Below the pieces are notes generated by a model. It was not told the origin of the DNA. It ran no database searches and saw only the letters and a program-made list of their open reading frames with translations. DNA of 64,000 nucleotides. It comes from Nocardia huaxiensis. Lineage in GTDB: Bacteria; Actinomycetota; Actinomycetes; Mycobacteriales; Mycobacteriaceae. Numbering within the stretch: position 1 is the stretch's first letter; every line of letters begins with the position of its first letter. Shown here in pieces: positions 11,806 through 21,096 of this stretch. The DNA lies in NCBI RefSeq assembly GCF_013744875.1, contig NZ_CP059399.1, positions 3,224,001 through 3,288,000 on the forward strand. The letters are read 5' to 3'. The position numbers were made by a program, and so were the translations under genes.

Positions 11806-12996
11806 ATGAGTTCCGTCCTCGCCGCGATTCCGGACAAGGTGACTCGTGTGCTTCGCGGGGTTGCCGGTGCGGACGTGTCCCGCTCGCCGAGCCGGATACG
11901 CAGCGGCCTGTTCAGCGGACTGATGTCCGGGCTGTGGCTGGTCTTCCTGATCGGCCCGGTGCACCGGCAGTGGGTGCGCGGCGAGCAGCTGCGGGCCGGG
12001 CTCTCGGCGGTCACCGTGCTGGTATTCGGCGGTCTGATCGTGCTGGCCTTCCTCGTGTTCCGGCAGCCGAATCCGGAGGAGACGGACCGGGTCGCGCCGC
12101 CCATCGCCCGAGCCTGGCTGCTGCTGGCGGTCATGACGGCGCTGTGCCTGGTCATGGTCGCGCTGCTGGGCAATATCGCCGTCGTGACCGCCATCTATGT
12201 GGGTGTGATCGCCGTGCTCGTGCTGCCGAGCCGGGCGGGCGGTGCGGCGGTGATCCTGGTCGTGCTCGGCATGCTGGCCCTGTCGGCGACCGTGGCCTGG
12301 GACGACGGCCCGCCGTTCTACCTGGCCTTCATTCCCCTGGTGGTGTGGCTCGGCCGGGAGGTCGGCCTGCGCGGTCAGCGCCTGCGGGTGGCGGCCCAGC
12401 GGCAGCGCGCCGAAATGGACATCATCGAGGAACGCAATCGGGTGGCGCGCGACGTGCACGACATCCTCGGTCATTCGCTGACCGTCATCACCGTGAAAAC
12501 CGAACTGGCGCAACGGCTCATCGACCTGGACCCGGATCGCGCCCGCACCGAGCTCGCCGATATCGAGCGCCTGGCCCGCGAGGCGCTGGCCGGAGTGCGC
12601 AGCACCGTCGGCGGCCTGCGCGAAATGTCGCTGGTGGGTGAACTGGCGAATGCGCGAACCGCCTTGCGCGCCGCGGGAATCGAGGCCGACCTGCCCGTCC
12701 CCGACGGCATCCCGCACGAGCGCGCCGTCCTGTTCGGCTGGGTGCTGCGTGAGGCCGTCACCAATATCGTGCGCCACAGCGAAGCCCGCCACTGCACGGT
12801 GCGAGTCACCCCGGTCAGCATCGAAATCACCGATGACGGAACAGGTTTGCGTGAGAGCTCCGATTCCGGCTCCGGCCTGACAGGTCTGCGCGAACGCGTC
12901 CGCTCCGCTGGCGGCGCCCTCAGCCTGGCCAACCGCCCCGAAGGCGGATTGCGCCTGCTGGCAAGCTTTCCCGAGCACACCGCACACCAGTCATGA
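11806..12996 (+). CDS. Sensor histidine kinase, DesK/NarX-like (HisKA_3)
   Basis: A 396-residue membrane sensor kinase. The N-terminal part has about five hydrophobic segments between residues 30 and 180 and no obvious extracytoplasmic domain. The dimerisation/phospho-acceptor helix holds RDVHDILGHSLTVI near residue 222 (phosphorylated His in the D-x-x-H-D-x-x-G-H pattern of HisKA_3). The ATP-binding domain has REAVTNIVRHS (N box) and DDGTG and SGLTGLRERV (G boxes). It likely phosphorylates the NarL-type regulator encoded 40 nt downstream. The membrane-embedded sensor suggests it senses envelope or lipid state, as DesK does, but the signal cannot be read from sequence. Confidence 0.9.
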   Translation: MSSVLAAIPDKVTRVLRGVAGADVSRSPSRIRSGLFSGLMSGLWLVFLIGPVHRQWVRGEQLRAGLSAVTVLVFGGLIVLAFLVFRQPNPEETDRVAPPIARAWLLLAVMTALCLVMVALLGNIAVVTAIYVGVIAVLVLPSRAGGAAVILVVLGMLALSATVAWDDGPPFYLAFIPLVVWLGREVGLRGQRLRVAAQRQRAEMDIIEERNRVARDVHDILGHSLTVITVKTELAQRLIDLDPDRARTELADIERLAREALAGVRSTVGGLREMSLVGELANARTALRAAGIEADLPVPDGIPHERAVLFGWVLREAVTNIVRHSEARHCTVRVTPVSIEITDDGTGLRESSDSGSGLTGLRERVRSAGGALSLANRPEGGLRLLASFPEHTAHQS

Positions 12997-13036
12997 CCCG
13001 CGCCCCGACCGACCGCATCCGAACCCGTAGGGAGAC

Positions 13037-13645
13037 ATGGTGATCAAACTGCTGCTGGCCGACGACCAGGCGCTGGTCCGCGGCGCCCTGGCCGCCCTCC
13101 TCGGCCTCGAGCCCGACCTGGAGGTGGTAGCAGAGGTCGCCCGCGGCGACGAGGTCCTCCCCGCCGTCGAACGCACCACCCCCGACGTGGCCCTCCTCGA
13201 CGTCGAAATGCCCGGCCTCGACGGCATCCAAGCCGCCGCCCAACTCCACGCCGCCCACCCCGAAGTCCGCATCCTCATGGTCACCACCTTCGGCCGTCCC
13301 GGCTACCTCCGCCGCGCAATAGACGCCGGCGCAAGCGGTTTCGTAGTAAAGGACACCCCCGCCCGCGAACTCGCCGACGCCGTCCGCCGAGTCCACATGG
13401 GCCTGCGCGTAGTAGACCCCGCCCTGGCCACCGAAACCCTCACCACCGGAACCTCCCCCCTCACCACCCGAGAACGCGAAGTCCTGGCCGCCGCAGCCGA
13501 CGGCGCCCCCGCCGCAGCCATAGCCCAACACCTCCACCTCTCCGAAGGCACAGTCCGCAACCACCTCTCCGCCGCCATCGGCAAAACCGGCACCAAAACC
13601 CGCGCCGAAGCCGTCCGCACCGCCGAACGCCTCGGCTGGCTGTGA
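13037..13645 (+). CDS. Two-component response regulator, NarL/FixJ (LuxR-HTH) family
   Basis: A 202-residue regulator. The receiver domain has the acidic pair in LLADDQ, phospho-acceptor Asp in ALLDVEMPGLDG near residue 54, Thr in MVTTF and Lys in FVVKD. The C-terminal LuxR-type HTH is recognisable as LTTREREVL then LSEGTVRNHLSAAIGKTG. ATG 13037 and GTG 13040 are both possible starts; GGGAG just upstream gives the GTG better spacing. It follows the kinase gene by 40 nt on the same strand and is its likely partner. The target genes are unknown. Confidence 0.93.
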   Translation: MVIKLLLADDQALVRGALAALLGLEPDLEVVAEVARGDEVLPAVERTTPDVALLDVEMPGLDGIQAAAQLHAAHPEVRILMVTTFGRPGYLRRAIDAGASGFVVKDTPARELADAVRRVHMGLRVVDPALATETLTTGTSPLTTREREVLAAAADGAPAAAIAQHLHLSEGTVRNHLSAAIGKTGTKTRAEAVRTAERLGWL

Positions 13646-13656
13646 CCGATGGCGGG

Positions 13657-15663
13657 TTAGAAGCGGCCGCCTCGGCTGATGCGGCGGGAGCCGTCGGAGC
13701 CGCCGAAGGAGCCGGGGCCGTAGCTGCCGCCTCCGCCGAATCCGCCGCTGCCGCCGCGGTATCCGCCGCCCATGCCGCGGAGCATGCCGTCGATGAGGAT
13801 GCCGCCGAGGATGGCGCCGGTTTGGGAGTTGGAGGCGGGGGTGGATTGCATGGCCTGCCATTGCTGGACGCTGGCTTGGGCGGTGTGCAGGGCTCGGGTG
13901 CCCAGTTCGGTGGCGCGCTGGGCGCAGGTGAGGGCCTGGGCGGGGTCGGTGGTCGAGAGTTGTTGGGCCTGTTCGAGATTGCGCTGGGCTTCGGCCAGGC
14001 GGGTGCGGGGTTCGGCGTCCACGCCGCCGCGTCGGGTGCTGATGAAATCGGAGGCGGCGTTGATTTGGCTGCGGGCGGCGGTGAGGGCCTGGTCGAGGCG
14101 GCGGCGTTGTTCGTCCGCCTCGGTCTTGCGGTCGGTGGCGGCGGCGATGGCCTGGTCGAGCGCGGTGTCGGCGGCTACCGCCTGCTGGAATGTGCCCAGC
14201 GGGTTGGTGTCTCCGGTGGCGACCGCGGAGTCGAGGGCGGTGCGGGCGGCAGTGGCGGCGGTGGACAGTTCGGTGCCGCCGTGCTCGGTGAGGGTGGCGG
14301 CGGTGGCGAGGTCGCGGCGCAGCTCCTCGATCATGCCGGGCAATCCGGCGCGCGCCTGCTCGATATCGGTGGCGGCGGTGTCCACGGCGTTCAACAGTGT
14401 CCGCGCCGCGTCCACGGCCGATTCGGCGGCGCGAATGGCGGCCACGGCCGCGCCCTGCTGTCCGACGGGTTTGGCGACGGCGGTGCGGCCGCTGTCGATA
14501 CTTCGCTCCGCGAAGGCGATTCGCTCCTTGGCCATGCCCACGTTGTCGCGGACGGGTGCCATGACCGAGGCGGGCTGCGCGCTCATCAGTTGTGCGAGTG
14601 TGGCTTCCGATTCGGGCACCCGGGCGGTCAGATCCACGATGTCGCGGGTCAGCGCGTCGAGCCGGTCCCCGGCGTTGATGAGCAGGTTCCGCATGGCATC
14701 GAATTCGGCCACCCGGGCGTCGAGTTCGCGATCTGCGCGGCCACAGGTGCCGATCAGCTCGACCAGCAGGGCGCGCTGCTGATCCGGCGTCTCGGGAATG
14801 TCGTCATCGAGCTGCTGGCGAATCGAAAACGCCTTGGCGAGAGCGTTTTTCGCAGCCTCCAACGCCGCGGTGAACGGTGCCGTCGCCGTCGCCCCGAATT
14901 CGTCTGTGGCCAGCCGCAATTCCTCACCGCTGGTGCGAATCGCATTGTCCGCGTCGACCAGAATCTCTTTCGACCGCGCGTCGAGGGCATGCAGCGGCAA
15001 TGCTTCCAGCGCCTTGGCGTCGGTGGGATCGATCTTGCGCGCGGCGTCCACCTCGGCCCGCGCCCGCCGCCCCCTGCGCCCGCGCGACCACAGCACCACC
15101 GCCACCACCGCCAGCACCACGAGCAGAGCGATCACCAGCAGGACCAGGAAGCTCGGCCCGCTACTCCCGGACTCACTCATGGCCTCCGACAACCCGTTTG
15201 CCGTAGCCAGCCCGGCTCCCGCCCAGTTCCCGGACCGCAGCTGCGGCTCCACCTTGTCCTCGAGCAGCCGATCCAGTTCCTTGTCGGTGACTCCGTTCGG
15301 CAGATCGCCATTGAACGCGTACGCCCGATCGTCCACCGCCACCGACAGCAGCAGATCCCGATCCTTGAATCCGGACAGCTGTGCGGTCCGCTCGCCCCAC
15401 GCCTGGGCATCCATCCCCGTGAAATTCCGGACATACACGACCCACAGCCGTGTCCGATCCTGCTCGTACAGCGAGTCGATCGCGCCCTGCAATTCCGCCG
15501 TCTGCCCGCCGCTGAGCACCCGCGCCTCATCGGTGACGTAGGTCGGCAGCCGCAACGGCTCCTCCGCGTTCACCGGCGCGACCGCGCCGAAGAGTGCGAG
15601 CGTCAGCAGGAAGCCGGTCACGATCAGCGAAAGCGGCTTCGACAGCGGCATCCTGGGCGGCAT
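13657..15663 (-). CDS. TPM-domain membrane protein with long coiled-coil and Gly-rich tail
   Basis: A 668-residue protein. A signal peptide-like segment (residues 1-33) is followed by a TPM domain (about 35-165; RLPTYVTDEARVLS, WVVYVRNFTGMDAQ, NGDLPNGVTDKE). A transmembrane helix lies near 173-195 and is followed by a basic stretch. A long Ala/Glu/Gln-rich helical region (about 200-600) is probably a cytoplasmic coiled coil. The tail is Gly-Ser rich (GGYRGGSGGFGGGG). This matches the layout of mycobacterial Rv2345-type proteins. TPM domains were first linked to photosystem II repair and to phosphatase-like activity; in actinobacteria the role is unclear. It overlaps nothing and is convergent with the response regulator (11-nt gap). 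Confidence 0.82.
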   Translation of the reverse strand: MPPRMPLSKPLSLIVTGFLLTLALFGAVAPVNAEEPLRLPTYVTDEARVLSGGQTAELQGAIDSLYEQDRTRLWVVYVRNFTGMDAQAWGERTAQLSGFKDRDLLLSVAVDDRAYAFNGDLPNGVTDKELDRLLEDKVEPQLRSGNWAGAGLATANGLSEAMSESGSSGPSFLVLLVIALLVVLAVVAVVLWSRGRRGRRARAEVDAARKIDPTDAKALEALPLHALDARSKEILVDADNAIRTSGEELRLATDEFGATATAPFTAALEAAKNALAKAFSIRQQLDDDIPETPDQQRALLVELIGTCGRADRELDARVAEFDAMRNLLINAGDRLDALTRDIVDLTARVPESEATLAQLMSAQPASVMAPVRDNVGMAKERIAFAERSIDSGRTAVAKPVGQQGAAVAAIRAAESAVDAARTLLNAVDTAATDIEQARAGLPGMIEELRRDLATAATLTEHGGTELSTAATAARTALDSAVATGDTNPLGTFQQAVAADTALDQAIAAATDRKTEADEQRRRLDQALTAARSQINAASDFISTRRGGVDAEPRTRLAEAQRNLEQAQQLSTTDPAQALTCAQRATELGTRALHTAQASVQQWQAMQSTPASNSQTGAILGGILIDGMLRGMGGGYRGGSGGFGGGGSYGPGSFGGSDGSRRISRGGRF

Positions 15664-15726
15664 GCACCGAATCTATCCGCCACAGGGGGTGCGAGGGCTT
15701 TCTTCCCGCCACCCGTGTCGGCGGCC

Positions 15727-16422
15727 ATGACTACGATCGGGGACGTGATCACGATCGATTCCCCGTACACGGGTCATGTCGCTCCCGGTTCCAACCCGCA
15801 GCAGTTGGCGGTCCCGGGCGCGCGCATCGTGAAAATGTCCGTCGGCCAAATGGACAACAACACCTACCTGGTGCAGTGCGCGAACACCGGCGCCGCGCTG
15901 CTCATCGATGCCGCCAACGAGGCCGAGCGCATCATCGGCCTGCTCGGCCAGGAGGCCCCCGGCAAGGTCGAGCTGCTGGTCACCACGCACCGGCATCCGG
16001 ATCACTGGTGGGCGCTGCAGGACGTGCTGTCGGCCATCGAGATTCCCACCGCCGCGCACTCCCTCGACGCCGAGTCGCTACCCGTCCCGCCGGATCGTCT
16101 ACTCGCGGACGGTGACAAGCTGCGCATCGGCGACCTCGAACTCGAGGCCATCCACCTGCGCGGCCACACCCCGGGTTCGGTCGCGCTCGCGCTGACCGAC
16201 GGCGCCGGGCGCACACACCTTTTCACCGGCGACAGTCTTTTCCCGGGTGGTGTGGGCAAGACCGGTGACGCGGAGGAATTCACCACCCTGCTCGGTGATG
16301 TGGAGTCGAAACTGTTCGGCCGCTATCCGGATGACACCGTCGTCTATCCCGGCCACGGTGACGACACCACCCTCGGTGCCGAACGCCCCTCCTTGCCCGA
16401 GTGGCGGCGACGCGGTTGGTGA
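15727..16422 (+). CDS. Metallo-beta-lactamase-fold hydrolase (glyoxalase II-like)
   Basis: A 231-residue protein. Metal-binding motifs are complete: THRHPDHW (the T-H-x-H-x-D-H signature) near residue 87, GHTPGS near 147, GDSLFPGG near 169 and PGHGDDTTLG near 212. The spacing resembles glyoxalase II or persulfide-dioxygenase relatives and not true beta-lactamases, so it probably hydrolyses a thioester or similar small substrate; the substrate is not determined. ATG 15727 is preferred because the frame upstream only runs antisense through the TPM gene. Its TGA overlaps the start of the next gene. Confidence 0.83.
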   Translation: MTTIGDVITIDSPYTGHVAPGSNPQQLAVPGARIVKMSVGQMDNNTYLVQCANTGAALLIDAANEAERIIGLLGQEAPGKVELLVTTHRHPDHWWALQDVLSAIEIPTAAHSLDAESLPVPPDRLLADGDKLRIGDLELEAIHLRGHTPGSVALALTDGAGRTHLFTGDSLFPGGVGKTGDAEEFTTLLGDVESKLFGRYPDDTVVYPGHGDDTTLGAERPSLPEWRRRGW

Positions 16423-17123
16423 AACTCCGATCCCGCGCCCCGGAACCGATCTGGATGACTCCGGAGGTCGACGACGAACCCCGCGGCGGCTGCGTCGCGG
16501 GCACCCTGCGCTGGGCGCGCCGCATTCTGGCCGGCGTGCTGGTGATGAGCGCGCTGCTGGTCGGCGGCACCGCCGTGCGGGTGTGGCAGGTGGCCCGCAT
16601 CGACGACTGGTCGCCGGCCGACGCCATCGTGGTGCTGGGCGCCGCGCAGTACGACGGTGTCCCGTCCTCGGTGTTCGAGGCGCGGCTGGCTCAGGGCTAC
16701 AAGCTGTTCACCAATGGCGTCGCCCCGCTGATTGTGACCGTGGGCGGCAAGCAGGTGGGGGACAATTACACCGAGGCCGCCTCGGGCAAGAACTATCTGA
16801 AATCCCGTGGCGTGCCCGGTGATCGGATCCTGGCGGTGGAAACCGGTTCGGACACACTGCAGAGTGTCGAGGCCGTCTCCAAAGCGCTGCTGGCGCGCGG
16901 TAAGTCGAAGGTGGTGCTGGTGAGCGATCCGTGGCATTCCCTGCGCACCCGCACCATGGCCCGCGACGCCGGGCTCCAGGCGTGGACGGCGCCCACCCGC
17001 ACCGGCCCGGCCGTCTACACGCGGGAATCGCAGGCGCACGGCATCTTCCGGGAGACCTTCGCCCTGCTCTGGTATCAGCTCACGCACTATTCGTCCGATT
17101 TCAAATACACCGCGGAACAGTGA
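16419..17123 (+). CDS. YdcF/SanA-like (DUF218) membrane protein
   Basis: A protein of 234 residues from GTG 16419, whose GTGA overlaps the stop of the upstream MBL-fold gene; a GTG at 16401 would add six residues. One transmembrane helix near residues 35-55 is followed by a DUF218 domain: DAIVVLGAAQYDG, ARLAQGYKLF, VTVGGK, GSDTLQSVEAV, VVLVSDPWHSLRT. DUF218 proteins include YdcF and the vancomycin-sensitivity protein SanA and are linked to envelope functions, but no reaction is firmly assigned. Translational coupling suggests co-expression with the MBL-fold hydrolase, and dgt follows within 3 nt. Confidence 0.8.
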   Translation: MKLRSRAPEPIWMTPEVDDEPRGGCVAGTLRWARRILAGVLVMSALLVGGTAVRVWQVARIDDWSPADAIVVLGAAQYDGVPSSVFEARLAQGYKLFTNGVAPLIVTVGGKQVGDNYTEAASGKNYLKSRGVPGDRILAVETGSDTLQSVEAVSKALLARGKSKVVLVSDPWHSLRTRTMARDAGLQAWTAPTRTGPAVYTRESQAHGIFRETFALLWYQLTHYSSDFKYTAEQ

Positions 17124-17126
17124 GCC

Positions 17127-18395
17127 ATGGACGCGCGCATCGACTACGACCGGGTCTACAACGGCCACGACCGGGAGCGGCTGGTGCCCGAAACCGATCG
17201 CACCGCCGGTCTGAGCTGGTCGCCCACGCCCGCGCGGCGCAGTGAGTACGCGCGGGACCGGGCAAGGGTGCTGCATTCCGCGGCCCTGCGCCGGCTCGCG
17301 GACAAGACGCAGGTCATGGGCCCGCGCGACGGCGACACCCCGCGCACGCGGTTGACGCATTCGCTGGAGGTCGCGCAGATCGGCCGCAGCATCGCCGACG
17401 GCCTGGGTTGCGATCCGGACCTGGTGGATCTGGCCGGGCTCGCGCACGATATCGGGCATCCGCCGTACGGCCACAATGGCGAGAAGGCCCTGGACCAATT
17501 CGCCGACGCGCACGGCGGATTCGAGGGCAATGCGCAGAACCTGCGCATCCTGACCCGCCTGGAACCCAAGGTCTTCGACGACCAGGGCCAGAGCTGCGGA
17601 CTCAACCTCACCCGCGCCGCCCTCGACGCCGTCATCAAATACCCGTGGGGCCGAACGGGTTCCGGCTCCAAATTCGGCGCCTACGACGTGGACATGGACC
17701 GCCTGGCCTGGGTCCGCAAGGGCGCGCCCGAACGCCGCCAATGCCTGGAATCTCAGATCATGGACTGGGCCGACGATGTCGCCTACTCGGTGCACGATGT
17801 GGAGGACGGCGTCATCGCCGGCCGCATCGACCTGCGCGCCCTGGCCGATCCGGTGGAGCAGTCCGCGCTGGCCGAACTGGGTGCGGCCCAGAACCGTGCA
17901 CTGTCCAAGGATGAGCTGTGCGCCGCCGCGCAACGCCTGTCCGAGCTACCCGTCGTGATCGCCGCCGCCGACTACGACGGCTCCCTGGCATCCTCGGTCG
18001 CCTTGAAACGCCTCACCAGCGATCTGGTCGGCCGTTTCGCCACCGCCGCGGTGGAGGCCACCCGTGCCGCCTGGGGCGGACGCCAATTGGCCCGCTACGC
18101 AGCCGATCTGGAGGTCCCGCGCATCGTGGCCGCCGAGGTCGCGGTGCTCAAGACCATGGCGCTGCGCTATGTCCTCTCCGATCCGATACATCAGGTGCGC
18201 CAGGCCGGTCAGCGGGAACGCATTCTGCTGGTGGCCCATCGGCTGCTCGAGGCCGCCCCGCGTGGCCTCGACCGCATGCTGGCTCCGAGCTGGGAGACTG
18301 CAGCCGACGACACGGCACGCGTCCGGGTGGTGGTCGACCAGATCGCCTCCTACACCGAAAGCCGTCTCGAACGGGTCGCCGCGGCGATTCCCTGA
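17127..18395 (+). CDS. dgt: Deoxyguanosinetriphosphate triphosphohydrolase-like protein
   Basis: A 422-residue HD-superfamily hydrolase of the usual dGTPase-like length. Visible metal-binding motifs are [12 protein letters not shown] near residue 74, [14 protein letters not shown] near 109 and [16 protein letters not shown] near 212. The family splits dNTPs to nucleoside and triphosphate and is tied to DNA precursor balance. It begins 3 nt after the YdcF-like stop, so probably lies in the same transcript. Placement close to dnaG matches the mycobacterial order and supports the call. Confidence 0.92.
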   Translation: MDARIDYDRVYNGHDRERLVPETDRTAGLSWSPTPARRSEYARDRARVLHSAALRRLADKTQVMGPRDGDTPRTRLTHSLEVAQIGRSIADGLGCDPDLVDLAGLAHDIGHPPYGHNGEKALDQFADAHGGFEGNAQNLRILTRLEPKVFDDQGQSCGLNLTRAALDAVIKYPWGRTGSGSKFGAYDVDMDRLAWVRKGAPERRQCLESQIMDWADDVAYSVHDVEDGVIAGRIDLRALADPVEQSALAELGAAQNRALSKDELCAAAQRLSELPVVIAAADYDGSLASSVALKRLTSDLVGRFATAAVEATRAAWGGRQLARYAADLEVPRIVAAEVAVLKTMALRYVLSDPIHQVRQAGQRERILLVAHRLLEAAPRGLDRMLAPSWETAADDTARVRVVVDQIASYTESRLERVAAAIP

Positions 18396-18412
18396 CACGA
18401 CAGAGGTGCCTC

Positions 18413-19123
18413 ATGCCGGCCGGGTTCGCGGAGACCGTTGTCGACCTCGATCGATACCCGCTGGATCACCGGGATGCGGCGCGGCTGCGCGAGGTGATCA
18501 CGCTGGCGCAGAACGAATTCGCCGAGACCGGGGTGGCGGTGTTCCCGGACTTCCTGCGGCCGGACGCCCTCACCGAGATCGCGGCGTCGCTGCTGGTGGG
18601 CAGTGCCGACGAGGTGCCGGAGGAGCGGCCGTTCTCCGCCGAGCGGGTGGTGGCGCAGGATCGGATCCCGGATTCGTGGCCGTTGAAGCAGCTGTATCGA
18701 TGGGAACCGCTGCTGGACTTCGTTTCCCGGGTGGCGGGGGAGCTGGTGTACCGGTCGGCCGATGAACTGGGGGCGGTGACGGTGCACATCCGGCCGGCGG
18801 GGGATGGGTTGCACTGGCAGTTCGGGCTGTCGGACTACAGCGTGATACTGCAGATCGTCGCGCCGGAGCAGGGCGGGATCTTCGAATACACGCCGCTGCC
18901 AAGGGGTTTCCTGGAGCGCGGGGACGGGCGGCGGCGCAGTGTGCGACTGCTGCCGACGGTGCCGGGGACGCTGGTGCTGCATGCCGGACGGTTGTCGCGG
19001 CATCGGGTGACGGCGGTGCACGGGCAGATTCCGCGGATCAGCGTCGAGATGGCGTTCAATGCCAAGCCGGGGCATCGGCTCAATGATCAGCAGCGGCGGA
19101 CGTATTTCGGGCGGACCGAATAG
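18413..19123 (+). CDS. 2OG-Fe(II) oxygenase-like protein with altered metal site
   Basis: A 236-residue protein starting at ATG 18413, 17 nt after dgt. It resembles the HalD/ArpA-type branch of 2-oxoglutarate iron oxygenases: VHIRPAGDG, an HWQFG segment near residue 142, ILQIVAPEQGGIFEY, PGTLVLHAGRLSRHRVTAV with the distal His, and a following Arg. In related proteins as I recall them, the HWQFG position reads W-H-x-D; here the first His and the Asp appear to be Gln and Gly. It may therefore not bind iron normally, or may use other ligands. Function unknown; the alignment is by eye. Confidence 0.6.
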   Translation: MPAGFAETVVDLDRYPLDHRDAARLREVITLAQNEFAETGVAVFPDFLRPDALTEIAASLLVGSADEVPEERPFSAERVVAQDRIPDSWPLKQLYRWEPLLDFVSRVAGELVYRSADELGAVTVHIRPAGDGLHWQFGLSDYSVILQIVAPEQGGIFEYTPLPRGFLERGDGRRRSVRLLPTVPGTLVLHAGRLSRHRVTAVHGQIPRISVEMAFNAKPGHRLNDQQRRTYFGRTE

Positions 19124-19126
19124 GTT

Positions 19127-19804
19127 TCAGTCCTCGTGCAGTGCCAGGTAGTGGCCGATGCTCTTGTCGGGGGTGCCGTCGGCGACTATGCGGCCGTGGT
19201 CTATGACGAGGACGCGATCGAAATCGGTGAGCAGGTCCAGGTCGTGGGAGATGACGACGAGCTGTTGCGGGAGTTCGTGCAGCAGGCGGGTGATGCGGCG
19301 CTTGTTGCGCAGATCCAACAGGGTGGTCGGTTCGTCGAAGATCATGTACTTCGGCTTGACCGCCAGGACCGCGGCAATCGCCAGCAGCTGCTTCTGACCG
19401 CCGCTGAGCAGGTGTGCCGGATGGTCCCTGTATTCGGAGAGGCCGAATTCCGCGAGCACCTCCGTGGTGCGCTCGGCGGCTTCGGACTTGCTGAGCCCGT
19501 GGTGTTTCAGCCCGAAAGCCACATCCTCGCCGACCGTCGGCATGACAATCTGCACATCCGGGTCCTGGAAGACGAACCCGACTGCGCGCCGAACGGCCTT
19601 GCCCTGCTTACGCGTATCGAGGCCGTCGACCTTCACGTGCCCGTCCGTGGGCACCTGCAACCCATTGAGCAGCCGCGCGAAGGTCGACTTGCCCGACCCG
19701 TTCGCACCGATGACGGCGATCCGATCCTCGGTCAGCGTCAGGTCGATGTCCCGCAGCACCTCGCGCTCGGCGAACCGGTGCGAGACCGCCTCGAGTTCGA
19801 TCAT
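19127..19804 (-). CDS. bioM: ECF transporter ATPase for biotin
   Basis: A 225-residue ABC ATPase. Walker A GANGSGKST near residue 33, Q-loop VFQDPDVQIV, signature LSGGQKQ, Walker B MIFDEPTTLLD and the H-loop ISHD are all present. It energises uptake together with the BioN transmembrane coupler and the BioY substrate-binding subunit. Its ATG overlaps the bioY stop (ATGA at 19801-19804), which indicates translational coupling. It is convergent with the oxygenase-like gene (3-nt gap). Confidence 0.92.
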   Translation of the reverse strand: MIELEAVSHRFAEREVLRDIDLTLTEDRIAVIGANGSGKSTFARLLNGLQVPTDGHVKVDGLDTRKQGKAVRRAVGFVFQDPDVQIVMPTVGEDVAFGLKHHGLSKSEAAERTTEVLAEFGLSEYRDHPAHLLSGGQKQLLAIAAVLAVKPKYMIFDEPTTLLDLRNKRRITRLLHELPQQLVVISHDLDLLTDFDRVLVIDHGRIVADGTPDKSIGHYLALHED

Positions 19805-20349
19805 GCGCGCGCCGGAATCAGCGGATAGGCCTTGCGCACCGCGACCGCTGCGAGCGACCCGACCACGACCTTCACGACATCACCGGGCAGGAACGCCACC
19901 GAGGTGGTGATCGCCTTGCCGAGGGAGATGTGCGCCGCCGTCGCCATCCAGGGAATGCCGATGGCGTACAGCACCAGCGCGCCGCCGAGGAAGTTGATCG
20001 CGATCGCGATGGGCAGGTTGTAGTGCCGCCACAGCCGCTCGGTGAGCAGTCCGATCACCAGTGCGCCGATCGGATAGGCGATGACGAACCCGCCCGTCGG
20101 CCCCATGATCACCGACAGCCCGCCGCGCCCGCCCGGCAGCACCGGCAGCCCGACGAACACCAGCACATCGAACAGCAGAATCGCGAGCGCTCCCCGCTTG
20201 GCGCCGAGGATCGATCCGGCGAGGATCACGCCCAGCGTCTGCGAGGTGAACGGCGCGAACGCGCCCGGCAACTGAATCAACGGGAAGAACCCGAGCACGA
20301 CCATGATTGCCGCGAACAGCGCGATCTGCGCCAAATCCCTACTACGCAC
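19801..20349 (-). CDS. bioY: Biotin ECF transporter S component
   Basis: A 182-residue, very hydrophobic protein with about six membrane segments. The BioY hallmark segment is present (GLPVLPGGRGGLSVIMGPTG), along with FLPGDVVKVVVGSLAA near the C-terminus. BioY binds biotin in the membrane and can be driven by BioM/BioN, both encoded next to it. It lies 58 nt downstream of bioN and overlaps bioM by 4 nt. Confidence 0.93.
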   Translation of the reverse strand: MRSRDLAQIALFAAIMVVLGFFPLIQLPGAFAPFTSQTLGVILAGSILGAKRGALAILLFDVLVFVGLPVLPGGRGGLSVIMGPTGGFVIAYPIGALVIGLLTERLWRHYNLPIAIAINFLGGALVLYAIGIPWMATAAHISLGKAITTSVAFLPGDVVKVVVGSLAAVAVRKAYPLIPARA

Positions 20350-20407
20350 CCCGGAATCCTAAGGGCACCCTCAGTAGCGCTTGCCAGGTGTGTGCTGGTG
20401 AGTGGAT

Positions 20408-21022
20408 TCAGTCGAGCCCGCGGGCATCGAGCGCCTCACCGACGCCATCCGCCATCCGCAGGGTTCTGATCAACAGGGGGATGAGAAAGACCGTGCTGCG
20501 CTCGATGCCTCTGGCACGCTGCGCATCGCGAACCAGCTCGGCCTGCTCGCGAATGACCGGAATGAATCGAATGGTCATGGCCACCAGCAGGCCGACACGC
20601 TCGGGGCGCACACCGAGCGGTCGCAATGGGCCGAGTGCCCGTTCGATGGTGTCGATCATGGCCGTGGTGCGCGTGGTCAGCGTCACCAGATTGGCCAGCA
20701 GCACCAGCGTGAGAATGCGCTCGCCCACGAGCACCGCGCTCTCCCAGCCGGTGAACACCCACTGCGCACCGATGATCAACACCAGAAAAGGTGTGAGCCC
20801 CAATACCTGTCGGCTTGTAGTTCGCCACGGAATCTCGGCGAGGGTGTACAGCCCGAGCACCACCGCGAGCGCGACCGCCAGCCACAGGATCGACGGCACG
20901 AAGAACAGCGCGGTGCCGGTAATAGCCAGCACCAGCAGCTTCGCCCCGGCGGGCACGGTATGCACCGGCGTCCGGGCGTCGTGGTACAGGCTGAGCACTG
21001 GTAGATCCTGGCATGTCACCAA
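20408..21022 (-). CDS. bioN: ECF transporter T component for biotin
   Basis: A 204-residue integral membrane protein with about five hydrophobic segments. Two Ala-Arg-Gly coupling motifs typical of EcfT proteins are visible (ARGIER near residue 171 and ARGLD at the C-terminus). It is the first gene of the bioN-bioY-bioM operon and is divergent from dnaG; the two starts are separated by only about 75 nt, so the promoters overlap there. Confidence 0.88.
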   Translation of the reverse strand: MVTCQDLPVLSLYHDARTPVHTVPAGAKLLVLAITGTALFFVPSILWLAVALAVVLGLYTLAEIPWRTTSRQVLGLTPFLVLIIGAQWVFTGWESAVLVGERILTLVLLANLVTLTTRTTAMIDTIERALGPLRPLGVRPERVGLLVAMTIRFIPVIREQAELVRDAQRARGIERSTVFLIPLLIRTLRMADGVGEALDARGLD

Positions 21023-21083
21023 ACGCGCTTTCGGTCCGGTGTCCAGCCGACCGTCCCGGTCGAAGGTGTCGGTGGGGCAGGGC

Positions 21084-21089
21084 TAAACT
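21084..21089 (+). promoter_or_regulatory. Candidate -10 element of dnaG (leaderless start)
   Basis: TAAACT fits the actinobacterial TAnnnT pattern. Transcription would begin about 7 nt later, at or next to GTG 21097, which would leave no 5' leader. No purine-rich ribosome-binding site is visible between them. No clear -35 box is seen. Confidence 0.4.
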
Positions 21090-21096
21090 CGCTGCC

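Noticed and set aside
13642..15726. Long plus-strand open frame running into the MBL-fold gene
   Set aside because: It is antisense to the TPM gene, has low-complexity Ala/Gly composition and no domain similarity; the MBL-fold protein starts at ATG 15727.
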